NCBI RefSeq assembly: GCF_040954645.1
Contig: NC_092812.1
Location: forward strand, 4,650,001-4,714,000
Direction of reading: 5' to 3'
Length of the DNA stretch: 64,000 bases
DNA from: Diabrotica undecimpunctata
Taxonomy: Eukaryota; Arthropoda; Insecta; Coleoptera; Chrysomelidae
The translations under genes and the position numbers were made by a program. The notes under the pieces are model-generated. The model searched no databases and was not told the DNA's origin. It saw only the letters and a list, made by a program, of their open reading frames with translations. This document shows positions 21,931-33,801 of the stretch, in pieces; positions within the stretch are counted from its first letter, which is position 1, and every line of letters begins with the position of its first letter.

Positions 21931-23655
21931 TAGAGAAAAACAATACAATATAGAACTACTCCAAAAACAATCAATAAGAGAACTATACAAACAACGTCTA
22001 GACCAAAAACTAATTGAATTAAGATACGGAAACATCAAAGAAATATACGAGCATATAAAGACGAGTATAAAACAAGCAGCATTCGAAGCATTTGAAGAGA
22101 AAAAACATATAACAAATAAACAGCACTATTATGAAATAAACGAACCAACAAAAAGAATAATTGAAGAAAAAAAGCAACTATAGAGAAAATGGCGGAATAC
22201 AAACAACGATGAAGTTGATAAAGAATATAGAGAAAAAGATAGAAATGTGAAAAACAAATAACGCAACAAAAGAATAAAAAATGAGAAAGAACCTGCTTAA
22301 ATATTAAACCATACATAGGAGATACAAGAACTTCGGAGTCATGGAAAGTACTGAGAGGATTGAAATAAACTTAAAAGAAAAAATTAAATTGAGAAATATA
22401 CAGGACAAAGATTGCCTGAATGGCATTTCACCTCAGCTTATAAAGTAACATTGGATAATAAAATGGATATTTCAGAAAGCCATAAATGGAGAACAGCTCC
22501 CAAGGGAATGAACGGAGGCATATATGACATCTATATTTAAGCAATGAGATAGAAAACGATGCGAAAACTACAAAGGAACAATCGTAATATCATCAATATG
22601 AAGATTATATTGGACGATACTGCGAGAAAAGATAGAGCAAGCGATAAAATGTAAAATCAGAGAGGATCAGGCAGGCTTTACGGCAGGAAGATCATGCATA
22701 CACCACATATATACACTAACAACTGTTAGAAAAGAGAAAAGCATACAATGGAGATAAAAATAGACATTTGGCATTTGTGGACCTAAGAAAGACATATGAC
22801 TCTGTACCAAGGTCAGAACTATAAGATACAATGTACAAATTAGAAATATAGATGGAAAATAAAGTGTCCATTAAAATGGAAAGAAGAATTATAGGAGACT
22901 TCACCACAACAAAAGGGCTCCTGCAGGGTTATTTCACATCTCCAACCCTATTTAAAAGATACTAGGAGAAAGCCTTGACTATATGGAAAAGAAAATGCGA
23001 AAGCATGGGAGTACCGGTACGAAACGAATACCTATTTACGTTAAGCTTTGCAGATGATCAAGTAGTGATTGCACAAGACCACGAAGACCTCAGTTACGTG
23101 ATAAGGAAACTACAAGAAGAATAGCCTAGCCTAGATATTAACCTCGCGAAAACAGAGTACCTATCTACAAGTGAAGAAGACATAGAAGATCTACAGATTG
23201 ACGACAACGTAACAATCAAATTTAAATACTTGGGGTTTATAATCACGAAAAAGGCAACAACAGAGGAAGAAATTAAGCAAAGATTAAAAACATTAGTGCG
23301 AAGTATTATGATATATGAGCTGGATAGTAGCACCAGAGATGGACTATACCAAACCATACTATATAAAACAAAAAAGACTAAAGTGGTATGGACATTTAAG
23401 AAGAACTAGCGACAGCAGATGAATAAAGAGAATAACCGAATAAAGCCCCATAGGAAGGAGGAAAAGAGGACGACTCCAAAGATCCTGGAAGAACAAAGTA
23501 GTCGACGCCATGAATAAGAGAGATCTAAACGAGCCTAAACGGAGAATGGGACAACAGAGGGAAATGGAAACGGTTGAGCGAGGGAAGGCAGTGAATACTG
23601 TAGAATCCCTGAATATATATACAATTGTGGTGGCCAAGGAAAAAAAACAAGTACT
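21926..23655 (+). pseudogene. eroded RTE-like LINE (RT and C-terminus)
   Basis: The piece begins with a coiled linker (KTSIKQAAFEAFEEKK). It holds degraded RT motifs: IREDQAGFTAGRSCIHHI, FADDQVVIAQ near 23050 and KYLGFIITKKATTEEEI. It ends with a C-terminal block (KRTTPKILEE in one frame, with the family's GRRKRGR-type tail in another) and IYNCGGQGKK near 23625. Stops and frameshifts are frequent. No endonuclease is visible at its left edge. Confidence 0.65.
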
Positions 23656-23678
23656 TAATTTCAAATTGCTTTAATATG

Positions 23679-23690
23679 CAGGGTGTTCCA
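23679..23690 (+). repeat. CAGGGTGTTCCA terminal-repeat motif
   Basis: The motif continues as TTTAAAAAAACACAAC. The same end is found inverted at 15335-15350 and in variant form at 34674, 34973 and 48684. It looks like the end of a dispersed MITE or mariner derivative. The partner end was not located here. Confidence 0.4.
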
Positions 23691-23964
23691 TTTAAAAAAA
23701 CACAACTTTGTTAAATTAAATTTCTAAACTTTCCTGTTTTTTTTGACAAGATAATAACTGAGTACGGTTAATCGCTCTTTTATCATCCCCTCATTAAAGA
23801 GCAATCTCAAAAAGGTTTTCCCTGAATTTTGAATCGAAACACATGCTATTCATACAACATTTAATTCTACCTTATATATTTAATCTATTATCTATAAATA
23901 ACAGTCTTTGGCAATTTTCTTCTTCTCTCCATTTAAAATCCCCATGTATATTTCCCAATCGAAA

Positions 23965-24220
<256 letters not shown>

Positions 24221-24936
24221 AAAAAGATGACAAAATACTTACAAGGTTGAACTAAAAAGAAAAAACAATTTTTGTTAACTTACCAAATAAAAATTAGTTT
24301 GGTAAGTAAAAATTACTGCTTACATCTTCAAAATATTTAATACAAAAATGTTTTAATCTAATAAATGTTTCTCCGAAAATTTTTATAATTTTGAAAACAT
24401 TTTTTTAATATAAAAATAATTGAATTTATAAATAAGTTCAAATAGCAACCAATTACAAATAGCCTCAATGTCATAAATGCCAACATAAAATTTTTATTTT
24501 TGACAATTATATTGCCAAAAGTAAAATTTCGTTTAAACATTCGTTTTTGTTTAGTAACAAAAAGAAGAAGATTTATTCACCGTTGACAGATGTCTGAAAG
24601 AATGTGACAGATATATGGAGAATTAAATATGACATTTTACAAGTTTTATATATAAATCATAAAGAAAGAATATAATTATAAATTTTGCTTAAATTTTGAA
24701 TTTCTGATCTTTTGTTTAAACTATTATCATTTTTGCTAATACAAACCATTTCCAAAAAAGTCCTTTTAAATTTATTACTTTCACTACATAAAATTTTAAT
24801 GTTATCAAAATCCATTTTGATTTTGATAACATTAAGTGAAGTTAATTGAAGTTTCTGAAACGCTTAATGTTTATTATTTATTCTGTTTATTCTGTTTTTA
24901 CCATTTTTTTAGGTAATGAGATCAAAAGAAAAAAGA
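24221..24936. other. AT-rich spacer with one hairpin
   Basis: No gene is recognised. The only structure I see is the inverted repeat at 24796-24835. Confidence 0.4.
24796..24835. repeat. 17-bp perfect inverted repeat with 6-nt loop
   Basis: TTAATGTTATCAAAATC (24796-24812), loop CATTTT, then GATTTTGATAACATTAA (24819-24835). Confidence 0.8.
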
Positions 24937-25246
24937 TTATGTAATAAAAAAGACTATTGATTTTTTTGCGATACAGAAGTTCTTAAATTTTCTCGACATA
25001 TTACCAGACATCATGAAGCCCAGATTGAAGTTCAAGAAATTTTGTCATGTTCAGTTGGTAATAAAAAAAGAAAAATACTTTTTAATAAACTCAGAAGCAA
25101 GGGAAATTTTCTAAAAAGTTGTACCAATGATCGTGTTGTCCCTGTGCGAAAACCTTTATTGGGAGAACTAGAACCAGCAACAATATCATCCTATTTACCT
25201 TGCAAATTTTGTAAAGGTTTCTATAAAAGAAAATTTCAGGTGACAG
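24937..25246 (+). pseudogene. C2H2-like finger plus PC-x2-C-x-GFY domain relic
   Basis: The frame reads FFCDTEVLKFSRHITRHHEA (a Cys/His finger whose first Cys codon is now TGA), LRSKGNFLKSCTN, VVPVRKPL and YLPCKFCKGFYKRKFQ. I have seen this block order in uncharacterised animal proteins. The function is unknown to me, and it may itself be a transposon-derived family. The homology ends at AAATTTCAG|GTGACAGG, which could be a splice donor. An ATG at 25042 opens the surviving frame. One nonsense codon interrupts the finger. Confidence 0.5.
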
Positions 25247-25266
25247 GCATAACTTTGATTTTCTAA

Positions 25267-26139
25267 ATAGGAAAGTACATCATGTGACACCTTATTTAAA
25301 AGCTTTTGAAATACTGATTACAAGAATGTATATTATTTTAAGCCTTTCTGAGAACACAGGCGCAAAATTTCGCTCGAAATGTTTTTAAATGCGTTCATTT
25401 TTTTCGAATCCTGAGGAAACTATTAAGTATTTTTGAAAAATTTAAACGCAGAATGAAATATTACTGTATTATCTATGATCGAAAGTCCCTGAGAACTTCT
25501 ATAATATTTATTTTAATAAGTCACAGAGGTGAAAAAAATTTTAGTCTGATTTTTTATTTTAAATATATCATTCAAAAGAAACTTTTTGTTTATTATAAGG
25601 GACTTTCTGCCCTCGGCAATACTGTAGTCTTTTATTTTGAGTTTAAATTTTTTAAAAATATCTACTTATTAGTTTTCTCACGATTCGAAAAAAATAAATG
25701 CGGTTAAAAATAATTCGACCGAAATTTTGCGCCTACGCTCTCAAAAAGGATTAAAGTATTATACATTTTTGTACTATTTGAATTTATTCGACGGTCCACT
25801 GTTTTAAAATAGGTTGAACAGATGTTGCCAGTTGTATGGTCCTCACTATGTGTATCGTATGTTATTCAACAGGGCATAGAATATACATGGTTAGAAAATA
25901 TACGCCAAAGTCAGCGCCTCTATGCGGAAAATCTCTGAACTAAAAATTGATGTGGACCATACAAAATAAGGTCCCACTTTTTTTTGTAAAAAAACAGTTT
26001 TTGCCATCAGTACATGTCTACGAAAAAGTCTTACATTGATTGACCTAGTGAGGTCCATATACTGGACCTCACTTTGTACAGGACCTCACTTCAACCGCAG
26101 TTTCTTTTGATATGTGGCTCACTTCATACGCTGGGAGAA

Positions 26140-26142
<3 letters not shown>
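25267..26142. other. AT-rich spacer
   Basis: No gene is recognised. An 84-codon frame at 25453-25707 shows no motif. A cluster of AGGACCTCACT-type words lies near 26047-26090. Confidence 0.4.
26047..26090. repeat. inverted repeat AGTGAGGTCC / GGACCTCACT plus a third copy
   Basis: AGTGAGGTCC at 26047-26056 pairs with GGACCTCACT at 26064-26073. GGACCTCACT recurs at 26081-26090. Confidence 0.75.

Positions 26143-26209
<67 letters not shown>
26143..26209. repeat. (AT)n microsatellite, about 66 bp
   Basis: An uninterrupted AT dinucleotide run. Confidence 0.95.
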
Positions 26210-26212
<3 letters not shown>

Positions 26213-26269
26213 TTTAAAATTGAAGCATCAAAAGAAAATACAGAGAAATGAAAAAAATATTATTGAAAA

Positions 26270-26720
26270 GTAATTCTTGGAGATTTTACCGCAACACTAG
26301 GAAACGAATGCATAAACAATGTAACGAAGACACAATAAATCGTATCGGAGAACTGAACACGTCACCGAATTTTGCGTTCAATATACTTTGACAAAAGTAC
26401 CCATGGCAGAATACATAATGTCGACAATTAACGATCGACTGTATAACAATAAATAAAGAGTTGGCGTAAGAGCTGTAAAATCGCGAAATATAGGGTCAGA
26501 TCTGAAACTACTACTCAACAGTCATTTAGTCTGCCACCCAAATATAGTCTCTACAAGATCAAAATATAAAATGGTTGTATAAAAATGCTTAACAGAAAAT
26601 TTCGAGATAAACCCAATAAAAATGGGAGGAAACATAAACGATATATGGGCCAAAGTACAATACAAGTTACTACAACCTAAAAAAGCAGATAGAAATGAAA
26701 TCAGCATTTTAACTTAACAC
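26270..26720 (+). pseudogene. LINE endonuclease C-terminal relic
   Basis: In shifting frames it reads GDFTATLGNECINNVTK (the GDFNA catalytic motif of apurinic-type LINE endonucleases) and, about 220 bp on, SRNIGSDLKLLL, the last endonuclease motif (usually SDHKLL). It then passes toward a linker (NINDIWAKVQYKLLQPKK). No RT follows. Frameshifts and stops are present. Confidence 0.6.
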
Positions 26721-27716
26721 TTAGTGAGAGAATAGCCCAGATAGTGAGATACATATGACATATTTACTGCCAACGGACGGCAGACCACCAGGAAGACCAT
26801 TTAAGGTGGCGAGAGATTCAACGGCAATCATCCTCACATATACGACCAATATAAGAAGAGAAAGACTGTATTTAATCTCTTAGTGCTATTACTTATTATA
26901 CTTTGTTGCATCCTTTTATTACTTTTTTGCATTCGACGCTCCTGATAATGAATAATATTATGTTCTGAGGTTTGAAAAATTTTCAACGAAAGGTAAACCT
27001 TAACAATTTAAAAATAATATTTATTGTTGTCTAATTTTTAATATTGAGTAACAACTTTAATTCAAAAAGTACAACACGATAAAGAGTAAATACTGAGTCG
27101 ATTCAAACATCAGCTATAAATAGTTTATGTCCGGGTTTCTAATTTGATGGGATTCTAACGGTTATTCCTATGGGACTTTGGCAGGGTTTAATCTCTTTCT
27201 AAAATTTAGAAACGTTAAACAACATTGGAGCTCACTCGAATCAAAGAGATGTTAAACTACTCGATTGAATAGCTGAACCGGATGTTCAGTTCAAAAAATA
27301 AAATACCTTTATTTTAAATTTGGTAATGACTTCTACAATAAAAACGGTATGGTGTAACTACAGGAAGCGACGATTTTAACACTGAAACCTAGTTTTTTTA
27401 ATTTAGGTATCTGCTATAGTTTATTTATTATAGCTTCAAGTTAAATTAATTTAAATAACCACTAAAAGCATTAAGGGTTGAGTGTTGGTACGCTTTCTAT
27501 AAATCAAAGAATAAAACATAATTCTTTTTTTATTAGTCCAAGCGAACACTGTGTGCACGTGTATAATCGCAAATAGCAAACGTCTACAATTATTTTTAAT
27601 ATTTGTTATTTGTAGATCATACCTACTTGGCATGATTGGAACTATTTTTTGTGGTCGCTTTACTTCACGTTTCTTCACTTGTTTGCCTTAGTTCCCATTA
27701 TATATATAAAGGATGA
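26721..27716. other. AT-rich spacer
   Basis: A possible LINE tail (GRPPGRPFKVARDS) is readable near 26780-26820. I see nothing else here. Confidence 0.35.
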
Positions 27717-27718
27717 TT

Positions 27719-28998
27719 CATTTAGAGGTACTTTTTTCAACAAGAAAAAACAATGAAAAAAATAAAAAATATTTATTATCATAAAAAATAACCATTCTTT
27801 ATAATTACTTCTTAAAGATAATTTCTTTTAAATGTTGGCGATGACTAGGATTAAGTTGGTTCATTCTAAAGTTCCAATTCTCGATGACTCGTTCCAGCAT
27901 TTCGATTGGTATTGCACCAATGACTCGAGTAATATTGGCCTCCAATGCCTCAATCGTATCTAGTTTATTCATGTGGACTTTAACCTTTAGGTAGTTCTAA
28001 AAGAAATAGTCTAGAGGTGAGATGTCACAGGATCTAGGCGGCCAATTCACTGGTCTGAAGCGTGAAATAATTTGTTCACCGAATCGTCCACGCAGTAAAG
28101 CCATCCTTTCACGGGCTGTATAGCAAGTGGCGCCATCTTGTTCAAACCAAATGTCGCTGAGACCACGAGCTTCAATTTCAGGTACCAAATAGTCCGTTAT
28201 CATAGCACGATTACGGTCTCCATTCACAGTAACATTCTGACCGACCTCTGTTTTAAAGAAATATGGACTAATGATTCCACCAGCCCATAAACCACACCAA
28301 ACATTTGTTTTTTCAGGGTGTTATGGCAACTCCTGAACCTCTTTGGGTTGTTCATCACCACAAATACGAGCATTTTGTTTATTAACGTACCCATTAAGCC
28401 AAAAATGGGCCTCATCTGAAAACAAAATTTTTCTCGAAAACAGTGAATTTTCTGAATGCTTATCAAGAGCCCACCGACTGAAACGGTGACGACTCAGAAG
28501 GTCGATAAGCTTTAGCTTTTACACTAATTGAGTTTTGTATTCTTTTAAACCAAGATCCTTACGTAAAAGACGCCAGGTTGTTGCATATGACAAGCCAAGC
28601 TGTTGAGAACGGCGACGAATCGATTCTTCATTATTTTCGAGTACACTATCTGTTACCGCCGCTATATTTTCTTCAGTACGTGCTGAATGTGGTCTGTTTG
28701 GTCGCGTGTTATCCAATAATGAAAATTGGGTTTCAAACTTGTTAATCGTAAAGCGAATTGTACGTTCGGTAGGCCGATTATGTGGACCATAAATTGCTCT
28801 AAGCGCACGAAACACATTCCTAACAGAACTCCCATTTTCAAAATACAACTTAATTATTTCTAAACGCTGTGTGAGGCTAAGTCTTTCCATTATGAAATGT
28901 TAAATAATACTGAACAACAGCGAAATGTTAGTTTGACAGTATTCATGCACGATCTCCAATCAAATCCCCACCAAAAAAGTACCTGTAAATGAATCACC

Positions 28999-29002
<4 letters not shown>
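27719..29002 (-). mobile_element. complete mariner element, DD41D type (1284 bp)
   Basis: The terminal inverted repeats begin AAGGRTGATTCATTTA at both ends (27719 inward and 29002 inward), with TA directly outside each end. One transposase frame fills the element on the minus strand. Size, TA target and transposase all fit mariner. The right end abuts a (TA)n run, so the TA duplication is not unique there. Confidence 0.9.
27805..28890 (-). pseudogene. mariner transposase (361 codons, three nonsense codons)
   Basis: The frame starts at ATG 28888-28890 and is uninterrupted by indels down to TAA 27805-27807. Three in-frame stops break it: TAA 28519-28521, TAA 28321-28323 and TAG 27997-27999. 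The N-terminus holds paired helix-turn-helix regions (RLEIIKLYFENGSSVRNVFR, ending SYATTWRLLRKDLGL). The catalytic Asp residues are in LFSDEAHFW, FEQDGATCY and ISPLDYFF. I count 41 residues between the second and third, i.e. DD41D, the spacing described for the rosa branch of mariners. The product would cut at TA sites and paste the element. It is inactive as it stands. Confidence 0.88.

Positions 29003-29065
<63 letters not shown>
29003..29065. repeat. (TA)n microsatellite at the mariner right end
   Basis: It starts directly at the mariner terminus. The left end has a shorter TATATATA. Confidence 0.9.
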
Positions 29066-29070
<5 letters not shown>

Positions 29071-29880
29071 ATTAGTGGGTATATTTAAATTTAAAAAATA
29101 AAATTCCGATATACAAGCATTGCAGAAATATAAAAATACTAGCCTAACAGACCTATTGGTACAAGGCTACAAATTCTCTCCATATTTTCTTATCTGTCGC
29201 ACTATTGACCTAGTTTTTACATTAACATTCTTTTCTTCTTATTTTACTTGGTCTTGTCATCTAATGATTGCTTTTCTTTATTACTTCTATCTATCAGGGT
29301 GTAACCTATAATGTTCCTTAGTCACACATGCTAACACAACAGGACACTCTTTCGAGTTTCCGAAGGAAAAAATTTCTATCCACGTAGAGTAATCATTCAA
29401 AAAGATTGTTTCTCGAGATGGCATTAATTTTTCAAAAGAAAGAAACCAATAATAAAAAGACAGATACCAACAATTTGAGCAACTTTGAGAAAATACTCAT
29501 TATTGTTAACTTCTACAGCTACAAATCTACAAATCTATTAATAAAGGGAATTCATGATCAATAATGTAAGTTTCGTTATATATGTGATATATAATATCTC
29601 TTCTGCTTCCTATAATAAGTCTTTTTGCCTCTTCTTTTTCAGAAAATCCAGTGTATACTATTACCTTTACATATGTTATCATTGTAATATCATAGAAATT
29701 TTATATGACTACATTTTCTGTGATGATTTTATAACATGATTGTACTAAAATGTTGGTCAGTAAAAGTTTTTTAAATATTTTAAATATGTGTTCATTGAAT
29801 TTTATAAACATCATGACAACTAACCTCAATTAGTGTAAGATACAAAATAATTCTTATTCTGTAATTTGCACTAATTTTGC
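29066..29880. other. AT-rich spacer
   Basis: No gene or element is recognised. Short frames only. Confidence 0.4.
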
Positions 29881-29884
29881 TTGT

Positions 29885-29965
29885 TGTAGCACCCTGATGA
29901 TGCAAATAAATATATGCGAAAGCTTGGTAAACTAAAAAGAGTACTGTTTGTCCTGTCTTCCGCTG
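29885..29965 (+). other. hammerhead-like core in a possible Penelope-like terminal sequence
   Basis: CACCCTGATGATGCAAATAA is followed by TATATGCGAAAGCTTGG. A CTGATGA box, a short stem (GCA/TGC) and GAAA are in the order of a hammerhead ribozyme core, which Penelope-like elements often carry in their terminal repeats. I could not define stems I and III with confidence. Confidence 0.25.
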
Positions 29966-30117
29966 CATACCCGAATAGTTCTGTTTGTGGTCCAACCGAT
30001 CAGCCTTAATATGTTGTAATAAGTTATTTTAATTTTATTTGTAATTCTCTGGTGATATCGATAGTATGATTCGTGATCCCTTTGGACAGTTCTTGAAAAC
30101 TCAGTGACTAAAGTTGT

Positions 30118-30324
30118 TTAATTTGAATAATTGAGGAAGTCCCTTGGTTCGCCTTTAATACGAGATGAAATGTTTGAATTTAAAATAAATTCTTGAGAAG
30201 GTGTCATCTGTTGACCTAGCAGGAAGGTGATTAAATTATCAACTGATTTTAGAAATTTATCTCCGGTGGAGAATTTCGATAATGTAGCGAATAGGCTAGT
30301 GATATCGGCATTTAAAAATGTCAT
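30118..30324 (-). pseudogene. possible LTR-retrotransposon gag fragment
   Basis: A 68-codon frame reads LFATLSKFSTGDKFLKSVDN and ISSRIKGEPRDFLNY. The spacing resembles the Ty3/gypsy capsid N-terminal region (a FSG..-like start, a KIKGEAR-like helix). No protease, RT or LTR is next to it. Weak call. Confidence 0.3.
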
Positions 30325-30774
30325 TTTTAATTCTGTAATTAAAATGGTAGGAATTTATTAAGAAGAATCGGCATTGATACATGTGTTGGAAATCATTTGT
30401 GGCTTCAATGTAAGATTTTCAAGAGTTTAAATTATCAATAGAGTCTTGAGTTATATTAATAAGAGAGTTCATAAATCAAACATGAAATGAAAGAATTATG
30501 TACTTACAGTAGGATAATCTATTGGGATGTCCATCATAATATAATCTTTTCTTTTCCAAAGTTCAGTGGATTTCTCGTCATACAACTAGGTTGACCAAGA
30601 AATCTATTTATGTTTCTTGTCCGAGCTGTATCCTGTTCGCAGCGCCAGATAAATTTAAGTACTTTTTAAAAAAGAAAAAAATATTTAAAAAATTTATTGA
30701 AAAATTCCTTTATAAAAAGTATATATTAACATATTATATATACTACTACTACTTGTCAGTTTATAACGTTCTCC

Positions 30775-31150
30775 GCCGTTTTCCGACTTCCAATCGCCAC
30801 TTAGACCGGTTATTCCATAGATCTTCTTCTATGGCCCTCTCTCTCAGTTCTTTATTTATTCCTTTGCTCCAACTTTTTCTCGGTCTACCTCGTTTTCTCT
30901 ATCCTTCTGGTTGCCACTTTAGTATTTCTTTTGGCATTCGTTGTTCGTCCATTCTTTGTATGTGTCCGAACCAGATAAGTTGTTTTGTTGTTAGGTCATG
31001 TGTGATTGTTCGTTTGATTCCCATTATTTTTCTAATGCGTTCGCTGGTAATCCTTTCTCTTCTAGATCTTCCTGCGGCTCTTCTCCAAAAATCCATTTCC
31101 GTCGCTTTCAGCGTTGACAGTGTTCTTTCCACTGTAGTTTCCACAAGGGA
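30775..31150 (-). pseudogene. LINE C-terminal region (sense part)
   Basis: The frame reads TLSTLKATEMDFWRRAAGRS, TKQLIWFGHIQRMDEQRMPK and then, after a TAG, RKRGRPRKSWSKGINKELR and a terminal GKRRRTL. These are the usual C-terminal blocks of RTE-like LINE proteins. The tail on the minus strand carries TAGTAGTAG near 30745-30755. Confidence 0.7.
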
Positions 31151-32985
31151 AGTTCGATATTGGCAATATTAGCATCTATGCTCCAACGGAAGAAAAAGGA
31201 AATAATGAAAACGACATGTTCTATAAGGCACTAGAATGAGAGTACGACAAGTGCCCAAAAAATGACATCAAAATAATAGCAGAAGACTTTAGTGCCAAAG
31301 TCGGAAAAGAGAATATATGTTTGGCCACTATCGGAAAAGAGATCCTACACGTAGACTCTAATGATAACGGTCTCAGAATCGTACACTTTGCGATGTCTAA
31401 GAATATGGTAATAACTGGAACATGAGATTTCCTCATAAAGATATGGGAATTTGTCAACTCATAAGGGAACTTGGAAATCTCCTGATATTGAAACGATTAA
31501 CCAAATAGATCATATAATCATCGATGCAAGACACTGCTCTAACTTATTAGATGTTAGGTCTTTTACAGAAGCAAACATAGATAGTGATTACTATTTAGTT
31601 GAAGCACGATTTAAAGAGAGAATATCCAATTTAAAAAAGGAGATCGAGAGAAGAAAAGAAAAAATCTACATTAATAAACTAAAAGATCCTGACATTGCAA
31701 ATAGAAGATCAAATAAGGACAAAAAACTTAGAAGAAGAAGATATTAACCAACTATGGGCAAATATAGGAGATATTGTGTTACAGAAATCGGTTAAGATAG
31801 TAGGCAAAACCAAGTCAGAAATAAGAAACCATTGGTTTGATCATGAGTGCAAAATGGCCACAAATAGAAAGAACGCAGCATATCAATAAACCATCGACGC
31901 AAATTGTACACGGAGAATCCTTGAAGAAAATCCTTGAAAAAGAAGAGTATATACGTCTTAGAAGAGAGGAAAAACGTATCCATCGACGTATGAAGAGGGA
32001 ATACGAACAGAACACTATCAGTAAGATACAAAGTTTATTCGATAAAAATGAAACAAGGAAATACTACAAATCCTTAAATACTGGCCGTCGAAAATTTAAA
32101 CCACGATTAAAAATTTGTAAAGACACTAACGGTGAAATTCTACATGATAAAAACTCAGTTCTTAATAAATAGGTACAACATTTCAGCGAATATCTAAATA
32201 TAAACGATATTGAAGGAGGTTACATATAGAAAACATAGTTAAACATAGAAAATCAACAAAATTTACAACGTCAACTACACAGTGAAGACCCAATAAGAGA
32301 AGAAATGTCAAATGCGATCCTAAAACTCAAAGATAATAAAGCCCTAGGAATTGATGAAATCTATTAGGAAATGTATAAAAAAGGTGGTGATTAACTTTTT
32401 GCAGCAATCCATAAACTAATAGTACTTATATGGCAGAACGAATGGGTACCAGAAGAGTGGCTAAAGGGAATAATAGGTCCGTTGCATAAAAAGGGTGATC
32501 AACTGGAGTGTAAGAACTATAGAGGCATTACTCTGTTAGCATCGTATAAAATCTTCGGCAATGTATTATTTGAAAGACTTAAACATTTTACAAAGGATAT
32601 TGGTGGTCAATATAAATGCGAATTTACTGCTGGAAAGTCAACTACACATCAAGTTCAAGCACATAGGCAGATTCTAGAAAAGTCACTAGAATATAACATA
32701 GATACACACCATCTCTTCGTTGACTTCAAAGCAGCTTACGATAGTTTAAAAAAAATAACAATATATAATGCAATGATAGACTTTGATAGAAAAATATAGA
32801 TAAAATGATAGATAGAAAAACTCTACATTTTTTGACAATAATAATGGTTTAAGACTGGGGACGCGCTGGCGTTTTCTTTTTTAATATTTCCTTGAAAAAG
32901 ACAATCAGACAATTAAATATTAGAATGAATGGAACTATGTTTAATAGATCGACGCAAATTCTCGCATTCGCTGACAATATAGTTA
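31150..32985 (+). pseudogene. LINE endonuclease and RT (inverted 5' part)
   Basis: In order on the plus strand: ISIYAPTEEKGNN and AEDFSAKVGKE (endonuclease, the GDFNAKVG motif altered to EDFSAKVG), STHKGTWKSPD, NQIDHIIIDARHCSNLLDVR, NIDSDYYLVEARF (SDHYLV with His replaced by Tyr), a linker, then RT with NKALGIDEIY, VPEEWLKGIIGPLHKKGD, FVDFKAAYDSL and ILAFADNIV near 32980. The catalytic FADD box reads FADN. Several frameshifts and stops occur. It stops at a (TA)n run. Confidence 0.75.
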
Positions 32986-32990
32986 AATTA

Positions 32991-32996
32991 TATGTA

Positions 32997-33047
<51 letters not shown>
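32991..33047. repeat. (TA)n microsatellite
   Basis: An imperfect start (ATGTATATATG), then a pure TA run. Confidence 0.9.
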
Positions 33048-33049
<2 letters not shown>

Positions 33050-33339
33050 CTTTAGTGGTTAAGACTGTTAGTCCTTATTCCTTTTGCATTTCCTTCTTTG
33101 TTATGGGTCTTTATATGTCATAGGATTTTCTTATGTCACGAAAAAAAAAAAAAACAATTTGACTTCTAACTAATTTTCTTTGTGCTTTTATGATCGTTTT
33201 GCCCGCGTTTTATATCTTGTTAAAACTCTTATCCACAAATAATCCCGCCGAGAAACCTGAGTGCCACTTGCAGGTGGTTTTCTTCAGTTACAAACTAACT
33301 TTCATGATCGTTTTGGGCTTATTACACAATCGTTTCCGA

Positions 33340-33485
33340 AGTTTAGGGCTTTGGTTAAATAACGTACAGAACGGCGCAGCAAACTGGCAACAGTTGGCGA
33401 TAAACAGAAACTACTGGCGAAGTAGACTGGGGAAGGTATAGGCTCAACTAGAGCTGTAGCACCACTGATAATGATGATGATGACA
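33340..33485 (+). pseudogene. LINE 3' end with (GAT)n tail
   Basis: The frame reads VQNGAANWQQLAINRNYWRS then RLGKV, a stop and AQLEL, followed by GATAATGATGATGATGAC. This resembles the last residues and trinucleotide tail of another LINE family. Nothing upstream is recognisable as RT. Confidence 0.45.
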
Positions 33486-33801
33486 CCTAGAACGTGGCAT
33501 ATTACACAATATTGTGACTAACATGACTAGCTCATAACAATTATCATTTACAGAGAGTCAAGTTGATAATATAAAATAGTTTTTTCTAATTTTTATCGTA
33601 TTTTTCTTAACTCGTTTTATGGTACTTTATAAAAATATAGGATTTTATTCAAAGGGCAAAAAACTTTTTATTTTATTCCCAACAGTAATGTATTCGTTTA
33701 AAAAATCGAAGAGAAAACAAGTGGAATTTAAATTATTTCCTGCAGTTTTGAGCTGTGAGAAGTAGAAACTTTCTAGTATTAAAATACAAGTAGATGGGAA
33801 A

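Larger units (their letters stand above)
30735..32992 (-). mobile_element. LINE with 5' inversion (twin-priming structure)
   Basis: Read on the minus strand, the insertion consists of the 5' part of a LINE in reverse orientation (32992 back to 31150) followed by the 3' part in sense orientation (31150 to about 30735) with a (TAG)n-type tail. The two parts cover endonuclease to RT core and the post-RT C-terminus, with the RT thumb region missing between them. This is the pattern left by twin priming. The assumption that both parts are the same family rests on similar C-terminal and RT style, not on an alignment. Confidence 0.55.

Noticed and set aside
28224..28466. 80-codon minus-strand ORF inside the mariner
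   Set aside because: It is the wrong frame. The transposase frame passes through this region with only nonsense changes.
30591..31172. 193-codon plus-strand ORF
   Set aside because: It is antisense to recognisable LINE C-terminal blocks on the minus strand.
33190..33441. 83-codon ORF as an independent gene
   Set aside because: Its last third reads as a LINE C-terminus followed by a trinucleotide tail. The first part has no motif.
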